DNA of 64,000 bases from Zunongwangia mangrovi (GCF_900112105.1 NZ_FOKV01000005.1:1-64000), one strand, 5' to 3'; counted from the stretch's first letter, positions 54,113-63,333 are shown. Numbers and translations are program-made. The notes: generated from the sequence alone by a model not told the origin.

Positions 54113-54140
54113 TAGCTTAAAAATTTGATTTAATCATATT

Positions 54141-54183
54141 AAAAACTGCTTAGAGATATTCGATATTTCTAAGCAGTTTTTTT
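54141..54183 (+). terminator. Terminator after the coiled-coil gene
   Basis: A long stem, AAAACTGCTTAGA (54142-54154) and TTTCTAAGCAGTTTT (54166-54180), then T. Confidence 0.9.
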
Positions 54184-54290
54184 ATGTCTTAACTTAATCA
54201 TCAAAAAAAGCAAGAATATTGATTAACAAGGATTTCACAATAAAGCGAGCTTAAAAACTTAACTTTACTAAGCAACTAACACAAAAAATT

Positions 54291-54866
54291 ATGATAAAGA
54301 AAACTGTTATAATCGTATTCGCTTTACTTGCTTTTGCCTGTAGAAATGAAAATAAAGAAACCTCTGAAAATTCTTCAGATCCTGAAGTTGAGGTTGAAAG
54401 CAACGAACGAGAAGTAGATCAAGAAAGCGACATTAATCGTTATGATAATATCGATAATCTTGAAGAACCTGTAGATACTTCTAAAACCAATAGCGCTGCC
54501 GGGGAAATCTCGGGAAGATACACCAAGCAAGGTGAAATGGATGAAGCCTGCAATTGCTACTGTGTAGAAGTTAGCCTAACGGGAAATTCAGAGTTTTGTC
54601 TTCAGCCAGACCGTATGTATATTAATGTTAGGTTCGAGAAAACAGCCAGCGGTTACGATGCCTTTTATGTGAGTCCGTCTTCAAAAAATACCAACGAAGA
54701 TCTGCCATGGGAAGATTTTTCTAAAGACGAACCTATTGCCAGCCTAGAACCTACAAAAACTGGCCTAAAACTTGATTGGTTAGGTTTTAAGATCGATGGA
54801 CAACTGGCAACAGATTATGCGATCTTTGGAAAGAAAACATTAGAAGGAAACTTTACAAAAAGCTAA
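54291..54866 (+). CDS. Hypothetical acidic lipoprotein
   Basis: A 191-aa protein with a lipoprotein signal (IVFALLAFACRNEN, C17), an acidic Ser/Glu/Asp-rich linker (about 20-70), then a compact domain with a CNCYC cluster (ACNCYCVEVSLTGNSEFCLQPDRMYINVRF). I do not recognise the family. It precedes msrA by 7 bp and may share its promoter, which would fit an envelope thiol or redox role, but this is speculation. Confidence 0.7.
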   Translation: MIKKTVIIVFALLAFACRNENKETSENSSDPEVEVESNEREVDQESDINRYDNIDNLEEPVDTSKTNSAAGEISGRYTKQGEMDEACNCYCVEVSLTGNSEFCLQPDRMYINVRFEKTASGYDAFYVSPSSKNTNEDLPWEDFSKDEPIASLEPTKTGLKLDWLGFKIDGQLATDYAIFGKKTLEGNFTKS

Positions 54867-54873
54867 TTAAAAA

Positions 54874-55536
54874 ATGAGATCATTTATTTTAACTGCCGTT
54901 TGCCTAGTTCTTTTTGCCTGCGGAAATAATGCCCAAAACAATCCAGCCACAAAACCTGAAATCGCAAATGCTGAACCTGTTGAAGTTCCTGCAGAAAATG
55001 GATTAAAAAAAGCTTACTTTGCCAGTGGATGCTTTTGGTGTGTTGAAGCTGTTTACGAAAGTGTAAAAGGAGTAGATGAAGCAATCTCTGGCTACTCTGG
55101 TGGTCACACTAAAAATCCAACTTACGAACAAAGTAATACCGGAAGAACGGGCCATGCTGAAAGTGTAGAAGTTATTTACGATCCAGAGGTCGTAAGTTTT
55201 GAAACTTTAGTGCAGGTTTATTTTGGTTCGCAAAATCCTACACAGGTAAACGGGCAGGGACCAGATCGTGGTTCGCAATACAGATCGATCGTTTTTTATC
55301 AAAATGAAGCACAAAAAAAGACTATAGAAAAAGTAAAAGCTGAAGTTGCTAAGAACTACGACAGTCCAATCGCTGCTGAAGTTTTGCCATTTCAAAAATT
55401 CTGGGTAGCCGAAGATTATCACCAAGATTATGAGAAATATCATCCTGAAAATCCATACATTCAAAGTGTATCGATCCCAAGAATTAATCGATTCAAGAAA
55501 AAATTTCCAGAGCTACTAAAAGAAAACGCTCATTAA
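54874..55536 (+). CDS. msrA: Peptide-methionine (S)-S-oxide reductase, lipoprotein
   Basis: MsrA reduces methionine S-sulfoxide. The 220-aa protein has a lipoprotein signal (LVLFACGNN, C16), so it acts in the periplasm or outer membrane. The catalytic cysteine lies in ASGCFWCVEAVYE (about 51-63), with GYSGGHTKNPTYEQ and FWVAEDYHQDYEKYHP. No MsrB is fused or adjacent. It is second in an operon with the acidic lipoprotein. Confidence 0.95.
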   Translation: MRSFILTAVCLVLFACGNNAQNNPATKPEIANAEPVEVPAENGLKKAYFASGCFWCVEAVYESVKGVDEAISGYSGGHTKNPTYEQSNTGRTGHAESVEVIYDPEVVSFETLVQVYFGSQNPTQVNGQGPDRGSQYRSIVFYQNEAQKKTIEKVKAEVAKNYDSPIAAEVLPFQKFWVAEDYHQDYEKYHPENPYIQSVSIPRINRFKKKFPELLKENAH

Positions 55537-55556
55537 AATTTATATTAATTTGAGGA

Positions 55557-55592
55557 GAACCCGAAATTCGATAATTTCGGGTTCTTTTTTTT
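55557..55592 (+). terminator. msrA terminator
   Basis: Perfect 12-bp stem GAACCCGAAATT (55557-55568) and AATTTCGGGTTC (55573-55584), followed by T. Confidence 0.93.
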
Positions 55593-55672
55593 GATTTTGG
55601 CCGAAGCATTAGATCATTTCAATATCGATTATTGACTAAAAGTGTATTTTAGTAAAAAAATTGTAGCCCCTA

Positions 55673-57157
55673 ATGAGCATCACTATAGAGAACATTCTTT
55701 TAGTAGGTTCTCTCCTACTCTTTATTAGTATTCTTGCTGGTAAAACCTCTTATAGATTTGGTGTACCAACGCTGGTTTTATTTCTTTCTGTAGGGATTCT
55801 AGCTGGTAGTGAAGGTATTGGTGGTATTTATTTTAACGATCCAGAGATCGCTCAGTTTATCGGAATTGCATCTTTAAACTTCATTTTATTTTCAGGGGGA
55901 TTAGACACCAACTGGAAAAGTATTAAGCCAGTAGTTTGGCAGGGAATTTCTCTTTCTACAGTCGGAGTTTTATTTACAGCTCTTGGTGTAGGAACTTTTG
56001 TTTGGGCGATAACAGATTTTTCTATTTACGAAGGCTTGTTACTTGGTGCTATTGTTTCCTCTACAGATGCCGCTGCCGTATTTTCGATTTTAAGATCTAA
56101 AAACCTGGCTTTAAAATCACATTTAAGACCAACATTAGAGCTGGAAAGTGGTAGTAACGACCCAATGGCATACTTTCTCACCATCGCTTTTCTAGGCCTG
56201 GTTTTAAATCCAGAGCAAAGTATTTGGAGTATTATCCCACTTTTTATTCAGCAGATCTTAATTGGCGGATTATTGGGATTCATTTTTGGGAAACTCTGTA
56301 AAGTTGTAATCAATAAAATTAAGTTAGATTTCGACGGATTATATCCTGTACTCGCGATCGCGCTGATGTTCATTGTATTTTCAGCCACAAACTTTATGGG
56401 CGGTAATGGCTTTTTAGCGGTTTATCTAAGCGGAGTGTATTTAGGCAACCAAAACCTTATCCGCAAAAAAACCATTATGCAAATGTTTGATGGGCTTGCT
56501 TGGTTAATGCAAATCGTACTTTTCCTTACCCTTGGATTGCTTGTTTATCCTAGCCAGATCGTTCCTGTAATAGGAATTGGATTAGTCATTTCAATATTCC
56601 TAATTTTCGTTGCAAGACCACTTGGAGTATTTATAAGCTTATCATTCTTTAAAATGAAAATGCGTCGTCGATGGTATGTTAGCTGGGTTGGTTTACGTGG
56701 TGCCGTTCCTATTGTGTTCGCTACTTATCCACTGCTAGCCGGTGTAGACAAAGCAAACTTTATATTTAATATTGTCTTTTTTGTATCGCTAAGCTCTGTG
56801 ATTATACAGGGAACAACTTTATCTGTAGTTGCAAAATGGTTGCATGTTGCTTTACCCGAACGCGTAAAACCAAAAAGCCAGGTAGAAACTTTTTTATCTG
56901 ATGGTGCTAAATCTATAATTCGAGAAATTTTAATTCCAGAAAATAATAATGCGGTGGGAAAACGAATTGTAGAACTTGGTTTTCCTAAGAAAGCGATCAT
57001 TGCCATGATTTCCAGAAACGAGCAATTTATAACTCCAAAAGGAACTACAGCGATCGAAGCTAATGATATTTTGATCGTTCTTAGTGAAGACGAACGAACA
57101 ATGACGCAGGTTTACGATGCTTTAGAAGTTAAAGAAGAACTGGAAGAAATCGAGTAG
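55673..57157 (+). CDS. Potassium/proton antiporter (CPA1, NhaP2-like)
   Basis: A 494-aa membrane transporter. About 12 helices (4-395) include the ion-site region LLLGAIVSSTDAAAVFSIL and ELESGSNDPMAY (the ND pair), and GLRGAVPIVFATYPLL. A cytosolic TrkA-C domain ends it (about 415-485, GKRIVELGFPKKAIIAMISRNEQFITPKGTTAIEANDILIVL). The TrkA-C part suggests nucleotide or ion gating, typical of K+/H+ antiporters that regulate turgor and pH. A dispersed repeat abuts its stop codon. Confidence 0.93.
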   Translation: MSITIENILLVGSLLLFISILAGKTSYRFGVPTLVLFLSVGILAGSEGIGGIYFNDPEIAQFIGIASLNFILFSGGLDTNWKSIKPVVWQGISLSTVGVLFTALGVGTFVWAITDFSIYEGLLLGAIVSSTDAAAVFSILRSKNLALKSHLRPTLELESGSNDPMAYFLTIAFLGLVLNPEQSIWSIIPLFIQQILIGGLLGFIFGKLCKVVINKIKLDFDGLYPVLAIALMFIVFSATNFMGGNGFLAVYLSGVYLGNQNLIRKKTIMQMFDGLAWLMQIVLFLTLGLLVYPSQIVPVIGIGLVISIFLIFVARPLGVFISLSFFKMKMRRRWYVSWVGLRGAVPIVFATYPLLAGVDKANFIFNIVFFVSLSSVIIQGTTLSVVAKWLHVALPERVKPKSQVETFLSDGAKSIIREILIPENNNAVGKRIVELGFPKKAIIAMISRNEQFITPKGTTAIEANDILIVLSEDERTMTQVYDALEVKEELEEIE

Positions 57158-57257
57158 TAAACTACCTTAGGGCAAGCCCTCAAGGCATTCGTTGGAAACA
57201 AATTTTTAATTGCGAGGCAAGCCTCGGGGTATTATACCCTTTGGCGGTGCCAATAAA
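57155..57257 (+). repeat. Dispersed repeat family C, copy 2
   Basis: This element has three consecutive dyads: CCTTAGGGC-AA-GCCCTCAAGG (57163-57186), GAGGC-AA-GCCTC (about 57214-57225) and GGGTATTATACCC (57228-57240). It aligns with 38399-38496. It starts at the antiporter stop codon and ends at the kmo stop codon, so it fills the convergent spacer and might stop transcription from both sides. Confidence 0.65.
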
Positions 57258-57258
57258 A

Positions 57259-58614
57259 TTAAACTGTTACTTTTTCGCCAAGTAATTCTAAAATACGCTC
57301 TTCAACTTCAGGACTATCCCAATTAGATTCTATATCTGGCATTTGTAAAACCTCAGCCATGATCCTTTCCTGCTTATCGCCTATCTTTAAAGCTTCAGCA
57401 TAAGAATGATCTGAAAAAGTTACTCGGGAATATAATGGCACCCAGGCTTCAGGATGATTTTCAGCAAATTTCTTTTCTATTTTTTTCTGAAGTAAAAACA
57501 TAGGATTCGCTGTCTTACTACTCATTTCTATAAAGTTCCTGTAACTTAATTCAGCGATAGCATCTCCGTTAGGCTTTCTGGCAATTTGATATTCAGAAAA
57601 TATCTTATCCCAATCATCTCCATGTGTTTCCATCTTATCAAAAAGTACCGAAATATCTTCAAAACCTGCATTCATTCCCTGTCCATAAAACGGTACAATT
57701 GCATGAGCAGAATCTCCAATTAAGGCCACTTTATCATCATAACGCCAAGGAAAACATTTAATCGTCACCATCGCACTCGTTGGATTTTTAAAGAAGTCTT
57801 TCTTTAAATTAGCGATATCTTCTTTAATATCTGGAAAATATTTTTCGAAAAAAGCTTCAGCTTTGGCTTCAGTATCGATACTTTCAAAAGAAACTTCACC
57901 TTCAAAAGGCATAAACAAAGTACAGGTAAAACTTCCATCTAAATTAGGCATCGCAATAAGCATAAATTTACCACGTGGCCAAATATGAAAAGAAGCATTA
58001 TCTAGTTTATGAGAACCGTCTGGATTTGCAGGAATCGTAAGTTCTTTATAAGCCACATCGATAAAATGCTGCGAATAATTGAACCTGCTTTGTCGTTGCA
58101 TTTTATGTCTTACGCGAGAAAAAGCGCCATCTGCGCCAAAAATAAGATCGAATTTATACTCGGTCCAAGGTGTAGTCTCTGAATCGCCGGTATAAATTGT
58201 GGCTTGCTTTAGATCGATATCCCAAACCTTCTCTTCGAACTTAAAAACCGCACCAGCTTCTTCAGCAAGATCGATCATTTTTCGGTTTAAAATTCCGCGG
58301 GAAATCGAATAGATCGCTTCGCCTTCTTTTCCGTATTTCTGAAAATAAAGTGGCTTCTCGTTTACGTGCATAGCACGCTTATCTAAAGGCAGTGCCAGTT
58401 TTCTAATTTCGTCTTCTAATCCTATTCTTCGTAATGCACTCCAACCACGATTAGACATTGCCAGGTTAATTGACCTACCGGAAAATTCTACTTTTCTAAC
58501 ATCTGGTCTACGATCAAAAATAGTTACCTGATGTCCGGCTTTTCTTAAATAAACCGCTAGTAAAGATCCTACCAGGCCAGAGCCAACGATTGCAATATTC
58601 TTAGATTGTTGCAT
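57259..58614 (-). CDS. kmo: Kynurenine 3-monooxygenase
   Basis: An FAD monooxygenase of tryptophan breakdown that hydroxylates kynurenine. 451 aa, with the dinucleotide fold AIVGSGLVGSLLAVYLRKAGH (8-28), RSINLAMSNRGWSALRRIG, the FAD region ALIGDSAHAIVPFYGQGMNAGFEDI, and the C-terminal helices that anchor KMO in membranes. No kynureninase or tryptophan dioxygenase gene is beside it. It appears monocistronic, convergent with the antiporter. Confidence 0.94.
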   Translation of the reverse strand: MQQSKNIAIVGSGLVGSLLAVYLRKAGHQVTIFDRRPDVRKVEFSGRSINLAMSNRGWSALRRIGLEDEIRKLALPLDKRAMHVNEKPLYFQKYGKEGEAIYSISRGILNRKMIDLAEEAGAVFKFEEKVWDIDLKQATIYTGDSETTPWTEYKFDLIFGADGAFSRVRHKMQRQSRFNYSQHFIDVAYKELTIPANPDGSHKLDNASFHIWPRGKFMLIAMPNLDGSFTCTLFMPFEGEVSFESIDTEAKAEAFFEKYFPDIKEDIANLKKDFFKNPTSAMVTIKCFPWRYDDKVALIGDSAHAIVPFYGQGMNAGFEDISVLFDKMETHGDDWDKIFSEYQIARKPNGDAIAELSYRNFIEMSSKTANPMFLLQKKIEKKFAENHPEAWVPLYSRVTFSDHSYAEALKIGDKQERIMAEVLQMPDIESNWDSPEVEERILELLGEKVTV

Positions 58615-58882
58615 GAATTAATTTGAAGTACGCGATCTGCTTTGTAAGGAAAACAAATACAATTTAGAATACAAAAATACAGATATTTTGCGAAAGACCT
58701 TATTCTTTAGCATTTATGCAACATTTCGCACTGCATTGTCGATAAAACTCGAATTATTTTAGATTTCTATTTTCACATAACAATTCATAATCTTTCATTA
58801 AAAGCCTACTAAAATTGGTTAATTGATTGATTTTAAAGAATTCAAACCACTACTTTTAAATTCAATTCAAAATTTAAGAATT

Positions 58883-59128
58883 ATGGATCAAGAGAAAATT
58901 GATAATATGCGTTCCACTTTAAATAAGCTGGAAGACATTAAAAACAGTCAGGAAAGTATTATCGATAAAATAAATCATGTAATCACAGATTTATTTGAGC
59001 ATCCTGATAAAGAATTAGAAAAGGCAATGGAAGATGCGCACCAGCGATCTTCAGATAATATTGACGCTGTAAACAAAGCCATCGAAGCTTACGAGATGAA
59101 AATTAACCAGCTGGAATTACAAGATTAA
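58883..59128 (+). CDS. Small helical protein of unknown function
   Basis: An 81-aa soluble protein, strongly helical and charged, from ATG 58883 (MDQEKIDNMRSTLNKLEDIKNSQ); the frame extends to 58823 but the N-terminal extension looks like spacer. Heptads (LNKLEDI, IDKINHVI, AIEAYEMKINQLEL) suggest a coiled coil. No family is recognised. A strong terminator follows at 59174. Confidence 0.65.
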   Translation: MDQEKIDNMRSTLNKLEDIKNSQESIIDKINHVITDLFEHPDKELEKAMEDAHQRSSDNIDAVNKAIEAYEMKINQLELQD

Positions 59129-59173
59129 TTTAAAAATCCATTAACAGCAGGTATAAAAACAGAGTTGTAAATT

Positions 59174-59203
59174 GAGGTTAGTTTAAAAACTAACCTCTTT
59201 TTT
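59174..59203 (+). terminator. Terminator after the small helical gene
   Basis: Stem GAGGTTAGTTT and AAACTAACCTC, followed by six T. Confidence 0.92.
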
Positions 59204-59240
59204 ATTGAATATCGAGTCTCACCTCAAAATATAATTTCTC

Positions 59241-59897
59241 ATGAAACATGTTAGCGCCAGTGATATTGAAGGCATGGAAAAAATCTTTAGGTTAAACCTG
59301 GTAAATAGCCTGTCTGGTTATAAAAGTGCTAATCTTATTGCCACAAAATCTGAAGAAAAAGGAGCCAATGTTGCTGTTTTTAGTTCGGTTACTCATTTAG
59401 GAAGCGATCCTGCGTTACTGGGTTTTGTAACCCGGCCAGAAACGGTACCGCGAAATACCTATAAGAATATAAAAGATACTAAATACTTTACTGTAAATCA
59501 TATTCATCAGGATATGATCGCGAAAGCACATCAAACCGCTGCAAAATACGAAGAGGAAGTATCTGAATTCAAAAAAACCGGACTCGAAGAGGAATATTTA
59601 GATGAATTCTATGCGCCTTATGTGAAACAATGCGCCGTCAAAATTGGTTGCGAATATGTAAACGAATATCAGATCAAAGAAAACGGAACCGCTTTGGTGA
59701 TCGGGGCAATAAAGCATGTTTATTTTGATGAAAGCATCCAAACGCCAGATGGCTGGTTGCGACTAGAAGATGCCGGCACCGTGGCGATAAATGGTTTAGA
59801 TGCTTATGCCCTCCCAGCACTTTTAGACCGATTTCATTATGCGAGACCCGGCCAGGAGATCAAAAGTTTTTTTGATAACAATGAGCCCAAAGATTGA
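59241..59897 (+). CDS. Flavin reductase-family protein
   Basis: A 218-aa FMN-binding split-barrel protein (FlaRed/RutF-like): LVNSLSGYKSANLIATKSEEKGANVAVFSSVTHLGSDPALLGFVTRPETVPRNTYKNIKDTKYFTVNHI. Such proteins bind FMN and either reduce flavin or use it. It is first of a light/flavin block, four bases overlapping the broken DUF2256 gene and 157 bp before the DASH cryptochrome, so flavin supply to the photolyases is a fair but unproven guess. Confidence 0.87.
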   Translation: MKHVSASDIEGMEKIFRLNLVNSLSGYKSANLIATKSEEKGANVAVFSSVTHLGSDPALLGFVTRPETVPRNTYKNIKDTKYFTVNHIHQDMIAKAHQTAAKYEEEVSEFKKTGLEEEYLDEFYAPYVKQCAVKIGCEYVNEYQIKENGTALVIGAIKHVYFDESIQTPDGWLRLEDAGTVAINGLDAYALPALLDRFHYARPGQEIKSFFDNNEPKD

Positions 59898-60043
59898 AAA
59901 ACCTAAAGAAAGAAAACTTACCTGAAAAGATTTGCCCTGTTTGCAACAGGCCTTTTACCTGGCGAAAGAAATAGGCAAAAAATTGGGAAAATGTAATTTA
60001 TTGCAGCGAAAAATGTCGCCGAACAAAATCGAAAAATAATTGA
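59894..60043 (+). pseudogene. DUF2256 protein interrupted by an in-frame amber codon
   Basis: From TTG 59894 the frame reads KNLKKENLPEKICPVCNRPF and TWRKK, then TAG at 59972-59974, then AKNWENVIYCSEKCRRTKSKNN to a TGA. DUF2256 proteins are about 50 aa with two CxxC-type pairs (CPVC, CSEKC) and WRKKW; the TAG replaces the conserved Trp (TGG to TAG). Both halves are otherwise intact. DUF2256 genes are regular neighbours of cryptochrome/photolyase genes. Either a recent nonsense mutation or a sequencing error. Confidence 0.8.
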
Positions 60044-60053
60044 AGTATCATTA

Positions 60054-61343
60054 ATGAGTACAGGATTAATCTGGTTTGAAAATAATTTAAGAGTAAAAGA
60101 TAACGAGGCTCTTTTTAAAGCCTGTGAAAACCATGAAAGTGTAATCGCTATTTATTGTTTTGATCCCAGGAAGTTTAAAGAAACTACATACGGATTTCCC
60201 AAAACAGGGAAATTTAGAGCTCAATTTTTGATTGAAAGTGTTATTCAACTTCAGCAGAATTTAGCAGAATTAAACATCAGTTTCCTCACTTTCCATAAAA
60301 AGCCAGAAGAAATTATTCCTGAAATTGTAGAAGATCACCAAATTGAAGCCATTTATTTTCAGGAAGAATGGACTTCAGAAGAAAAACAGCTTATCGATGC
60401 TCTAAAAAATAAGCTTCAAAATATCGATTTTCGATCTTTCTACACGCAGTTTTTATTTCATCCTGAAGATATTCCTTATGATGATTTTAGTAAGATCCCG
60501 AAGGTTTATACTGAATTCAGAAAAAAGTGCGAAAAATACGTTGATGTTCGCGATGAGATTGAAATTCCGCAGCAAAAACCAGAAAGTAATCTTCTAAAAA
60601 ATACTTCAAAAATCCCCAATCTTGAAGATCTGGGATTAGAAAATTTTGAGCAGGATCCAAGAACCGCTTTTCCCTTTAAAGGAGGTGAAGATGAAGCCTG
60701 GAAAAGAATAAAGCACTACTTCTGGAAAACAAAAAATCTTGCAGAATATAAACAAACTCGTAACGGATTGTTGGGTAAAGATTATAGTTCTAAACTTTCG
60801 GCCTGGCTGGCAAACGGAAGTATTTCCGCAGTAAGCATTTATCACGAAATCAAAAAATTTGAGCAGGAAATCATCAAAAATCAAGATACTTATTGGTTAA
60901 TATTCGAACTTATCTGGCGAGATTTTTTCAAATACATTTCCCTAAAACATGGAAATTCAATCTTCTTTTTAAGCGGAATTTTAAATAAAGAACTCGACTG
61001 GAACTTCAGCAAAGAAAAGCTGCAAAGCTGGATCGATGGTGAAACTAAAGAAGATTTTGTAAATGCCAATATGAAAGAGATTGCGGTAACCGGTTTTATG
61101 AGCAATCGTGGCCGGCAAAACGTGAATAGCTTTTGGGCGAAAGAATTAAAACAAGACTGGCGAGCGGGCGCTGCCTATTTTGAAAGTGTTTTAATCGATT
61201 ATGATGTGCACAGTAACTGGGGAAACTGGATGTACAATAGCGGCGTGGGTAACGATCCTCGTGACAGAAAATTCAATATTAAAAAGCAGGCAGAGCGTTA
61301 CGATCCTAATAACGAATATATTGATACATGGCTAAAAAACTAA
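60054..61343 (+). CDS. DASH-family cryptochrome/photolyase
   Basis: A 429-aa flavoprotein. The N-terminal photolyase domain (GLIWFENNLRVKDNEALFKA, YCFDPRKF, GKFRAQFLIESVIQL) binds the antenna, and the C-terminal domain binds FAD: YSSKLSAWLANGSISAVSIYHEI, WLIFELIWRDFFKYISLKHG, GFMSNRGRQNVNSFWAKEL and YDVHSNWGNWMYNSGVGNDPR. The RDFFKYISLKHG and GRQNVNSF forms mark the DASH group, which repairs UV dimers in single-stranded DNA. It overlaps the next photolyase by 16 bp. Confidence 0.95.
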   Translation: MSTGLIWFENNLRVKDNEALFKACENHESVIAIYCFDPRKFKETTYGFPKTGKFRAQFLIESVIQLQQNLAELNISFLTFHKKPEEIIPEIVEDHQIEAIYFQEEWTSEEKQLIDALKNKLQNIDFRSFYTQFLFHPEDIPYDDFSKIPKVYTEFRKKCEKYVDVRDEIEIPQQKPESNLLKNTSKIPNLEDLGLENFEQDPRTAFPFKGGEDEAWKRIKHYFWKTKNLAEYKQTRNGLLGKDYSSKLSAWLANGSISAVSIYHEIKKFEQEIIKNQDTYWLIFELIWRDFFKYISLKHGNSIFFLSGILNKELDWNFSKEKLQSWIDGETKEDFVNANMKEIAVTGFMSNRGRQNVNSFWAKELKQDWRAGAAYFESVLIDYDVHSNWGNWMYNSGVGNDPRDRKFNIKKQAERYDPNNEYIDTWLKN

Positions 61344-62875
61344 AGAAATTAAGGCTAATCTTAGGCGATCAATTAAACCATCAGCATAGTTGGTATAAGG
61401 AAGAGCAGGACGAGATCATTTATGTCTTGATGGAAATGCGTCAGGAGACAGATTACACCGTACATCATATTCAAAAAGTAGTGGGTTTCTTTTTAGCTAT
61501 GCGGAATTTCGCTGAATATCTTAAAGAAAGGGATCATGAGGTCATTTACTACCATATCAACTATAAAGAAAATCAACAGGATCTGGCTGAAAATTTAAAG
61601 CAGCTCATTAAAAAAAATGATATTGAAAAGTTCGAATATCAACTCCCGGATGAATATCGCCTGGATGAACAACTAAAGGAAATTTGCGATTCACTTTCGG
61701 TCGAATCTGAAGCTTATGATACAGAGCATTTTTTAACGCAACGAGATGATCTGGAAAAATTCTACAAAGGCAAAAAGCAAATGACGATGGAATATTTTTA
61801 CCGTGATATGCGGAAGAAATATGACATTATGATGGCCACAAAAAAGGATCCTGAAGGTGGAAAATGGAATTTCGACAAATCGAATCGTAAAAAATGGACG
61901 GGAAAACCTGAAATTCCGCATGAGCGTGGTTTTAGAAAAGATGTTTCAGGTTTAGTAAAAGAAATTGAAGAGGCCGGCATCAAAACTATGGGTAATATTG
62001 ATGAGAAAAGTTTCAACTGGCCAACTTCTAGAGAAGACGGACTTTCGGTTTTAAATTATTTCTGTAAAAATTTACTCGTTCATTTTGGGGATTTCCAGGA
62101 TGCTTTGCACACCGAACAAGCTTATCTTTTTCATTCTCGATTATCTTTTTGCATGAATTCAAAAATGCTGAGTCCAAAGGAGGTGATCGAATCTGTAGTT
62201 GGATATTATTACGAGCATAAAGATGAAATCGATATTTCTCAGGTTGAAGGTTTTATACGGCAAATTTTAGGCTGGAGAGAATATATGCGCGGTATTTACT
62301 GGTTAAAAATGCCAGGATATCGCAGAAGCAATAAACTAGATAATCAAAACGAATTACCTCCATTTTACTGGGATGGGAATACCAAAATGAATTGTTTGCA
62401 TCATTCGATCATCCAAAGTTTAGATAATGCTTACGCACATCATATTCAGCGTTTAATGATCACTGGGAATTATGCTTTACTTACCCAATGCCATCCCGAC
62501 GAAGTTGATGCCTGGTATCTGGGAATTTATATCGATGCCATAGAATGGGTAGAAATTACAAATACCCGCGGAATGAGCCAGTTTGCTGATGGCGGCATTG
62601 TAGCTACAAAACCTTATGTATCCAGCGGTAGTTATATAAATAAAATGAGTAACTATTGTAAAAGTTGCCATTATAAAGTGAGTAAGAAAACTGAAGAGGA
62701 TGCCTGCCCATTTAATAGCCTATACTGGAATTTTCTAGATGACAAGAAAGAATTCTTTAAAAACAACCAGCGAATGAATATGATGATGAGTTTGTTGGAA
62801 AAAAAAGATGCTAAAGAAATAGCAAAAATTAAAGAGCGAGCAGCCCAAATTATTAAAAACCCATCAGATTTTTAA
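61328..62875 (+). CDS. FeS-type bacterial cryptochrome/photolyase (PhrB-like)
   Basis: A 515-aa protein of the deoxyribodipyrimidine photolyase-related class that includes the prokaryotic (6-4) photolyases. Seen: LRLILGDQLNHQHSWY, YYHINYKENQQ, SRLSFCMNSKMLSP, FIRQILGWREYMRGIYWLKMPGYRR, and NTRGMSQFADGGIVATKPYVSSGSYINKM. Cysteines for the 4Fe-4S cluster lie in TKMNCLHHS, YCKSCHYK and DACPFN. Its start codon lies inside the cryptochrome gene, so both are translated from one mRNA. Confidence 0.94.
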   Translation: MAKKLKKLRLILGDQLNHQHSWYKEEQDEIIYVLMEMRQETDYTVHHIQKVVGFFLAMRNFAEYLKERDHEVIYYHINYKENQQDLAENLKQLIKKNDIEKFEYQLPDEYRLDEQLKEICDSLSVESEAYDTEHFLTQRDDLEKFYKGKKQMTMEYFYRDMRKKYDIMMATKKDPEGGKWNFDKSNRKKWTGKPEIPHERGFRKDVSGLVKEIEEAGIKTMGNIDEKSFNWPTSREDGLSVLNYFCKNLLVHFGDFQDALHTEQAYLFHSRLSFCMNSKMLSPKEVIESVVGYYYEHKDEIDISQVEGFIRQILGWREYMRGIYWLKMPGYRRSNKLDNQNELPPFYWDGNTKMNCLHHSIIQSLDNAYAHHIQRLMITGNYALLTQCHPDEVDAWYLGIYIDAIEWVEITNTRGMSQFADGGIVATKPYVSSGSYINKMSNYCKSCHYKVSKKTEEDACPFNSLYWNFLDDKKEFFKNNQRMNMMMSLLEKKDAKEIAKIKERAAQIIKNPSDF

Positions 62876-63040
62876 CATACGAGTTAATTACGAGTTAAAT
62901 AGCTTTTAGCCAGACCACCTATTCTATAAATTAGATTTAACTAACTGGTTAATAAAGGCTTTTAAAGCCTTGCTAACTAACCAAAAAATCAAAATAGCAA
63001 TTAACTAACGTGACCAAAAAGTCACTAAAAACCAACTAAA

Positions 63041-63196
63041 ATGAGAGATATAATTTGGCTAATCATCGTCCTGTTAATTATTGGATGGCTTGTAGGTTAT
63101 TTTGCCTTTCCAGATCTAGGAAGCATTATACACATTCTTATAGTTCTGGCTGTAATTTTATTACTTTATAGATTACTAACAGGACGCAGGTTATAA
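63041..63196 (+). CDS. Lmo0937-family small membrane protein
   Basis: A 51-aa protein, MRDIIWLIIVLLIIGWLVGY and on to a short basic tail (LLTGRRL). Two membrane helices (4-22, 28-46) with FAFPDLGSIIHILIVLAVILLL match the tiny lmo0937/DUF5670-like family, often stress-induced. No promoter of good quality is seen. Terminator 63220-63250 follows. Confidence 0.8.
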   Translation: MRDIIWLIIVLLIIGWLVGYFAFPDLGSIIHILIVLAVILLLYRLLTGRRL

Positions 63197-63219
63197 TTTT
63201 TATTGAATCGAATCTATCG

Positions 63220-63250
63220 AAAACCTCCCAAATTGGGAGGTTTTCTTTTT
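63220..63250 (+). terminator. Terminator after the small membrane protein
   Basis: Stem AAAACCTCCC (63220-63229) and GGGAGGTTTT (63235-63244), then T-rich sequence. Confidence 0.9.
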
Positions 63251-63333
63251 TATATATTTACTCAAAAAACAGGATCAATTACTTAAGACAAACTTAGTCT
63301 ACTATAAATATTACCCTACAAAATTTGAATGCT

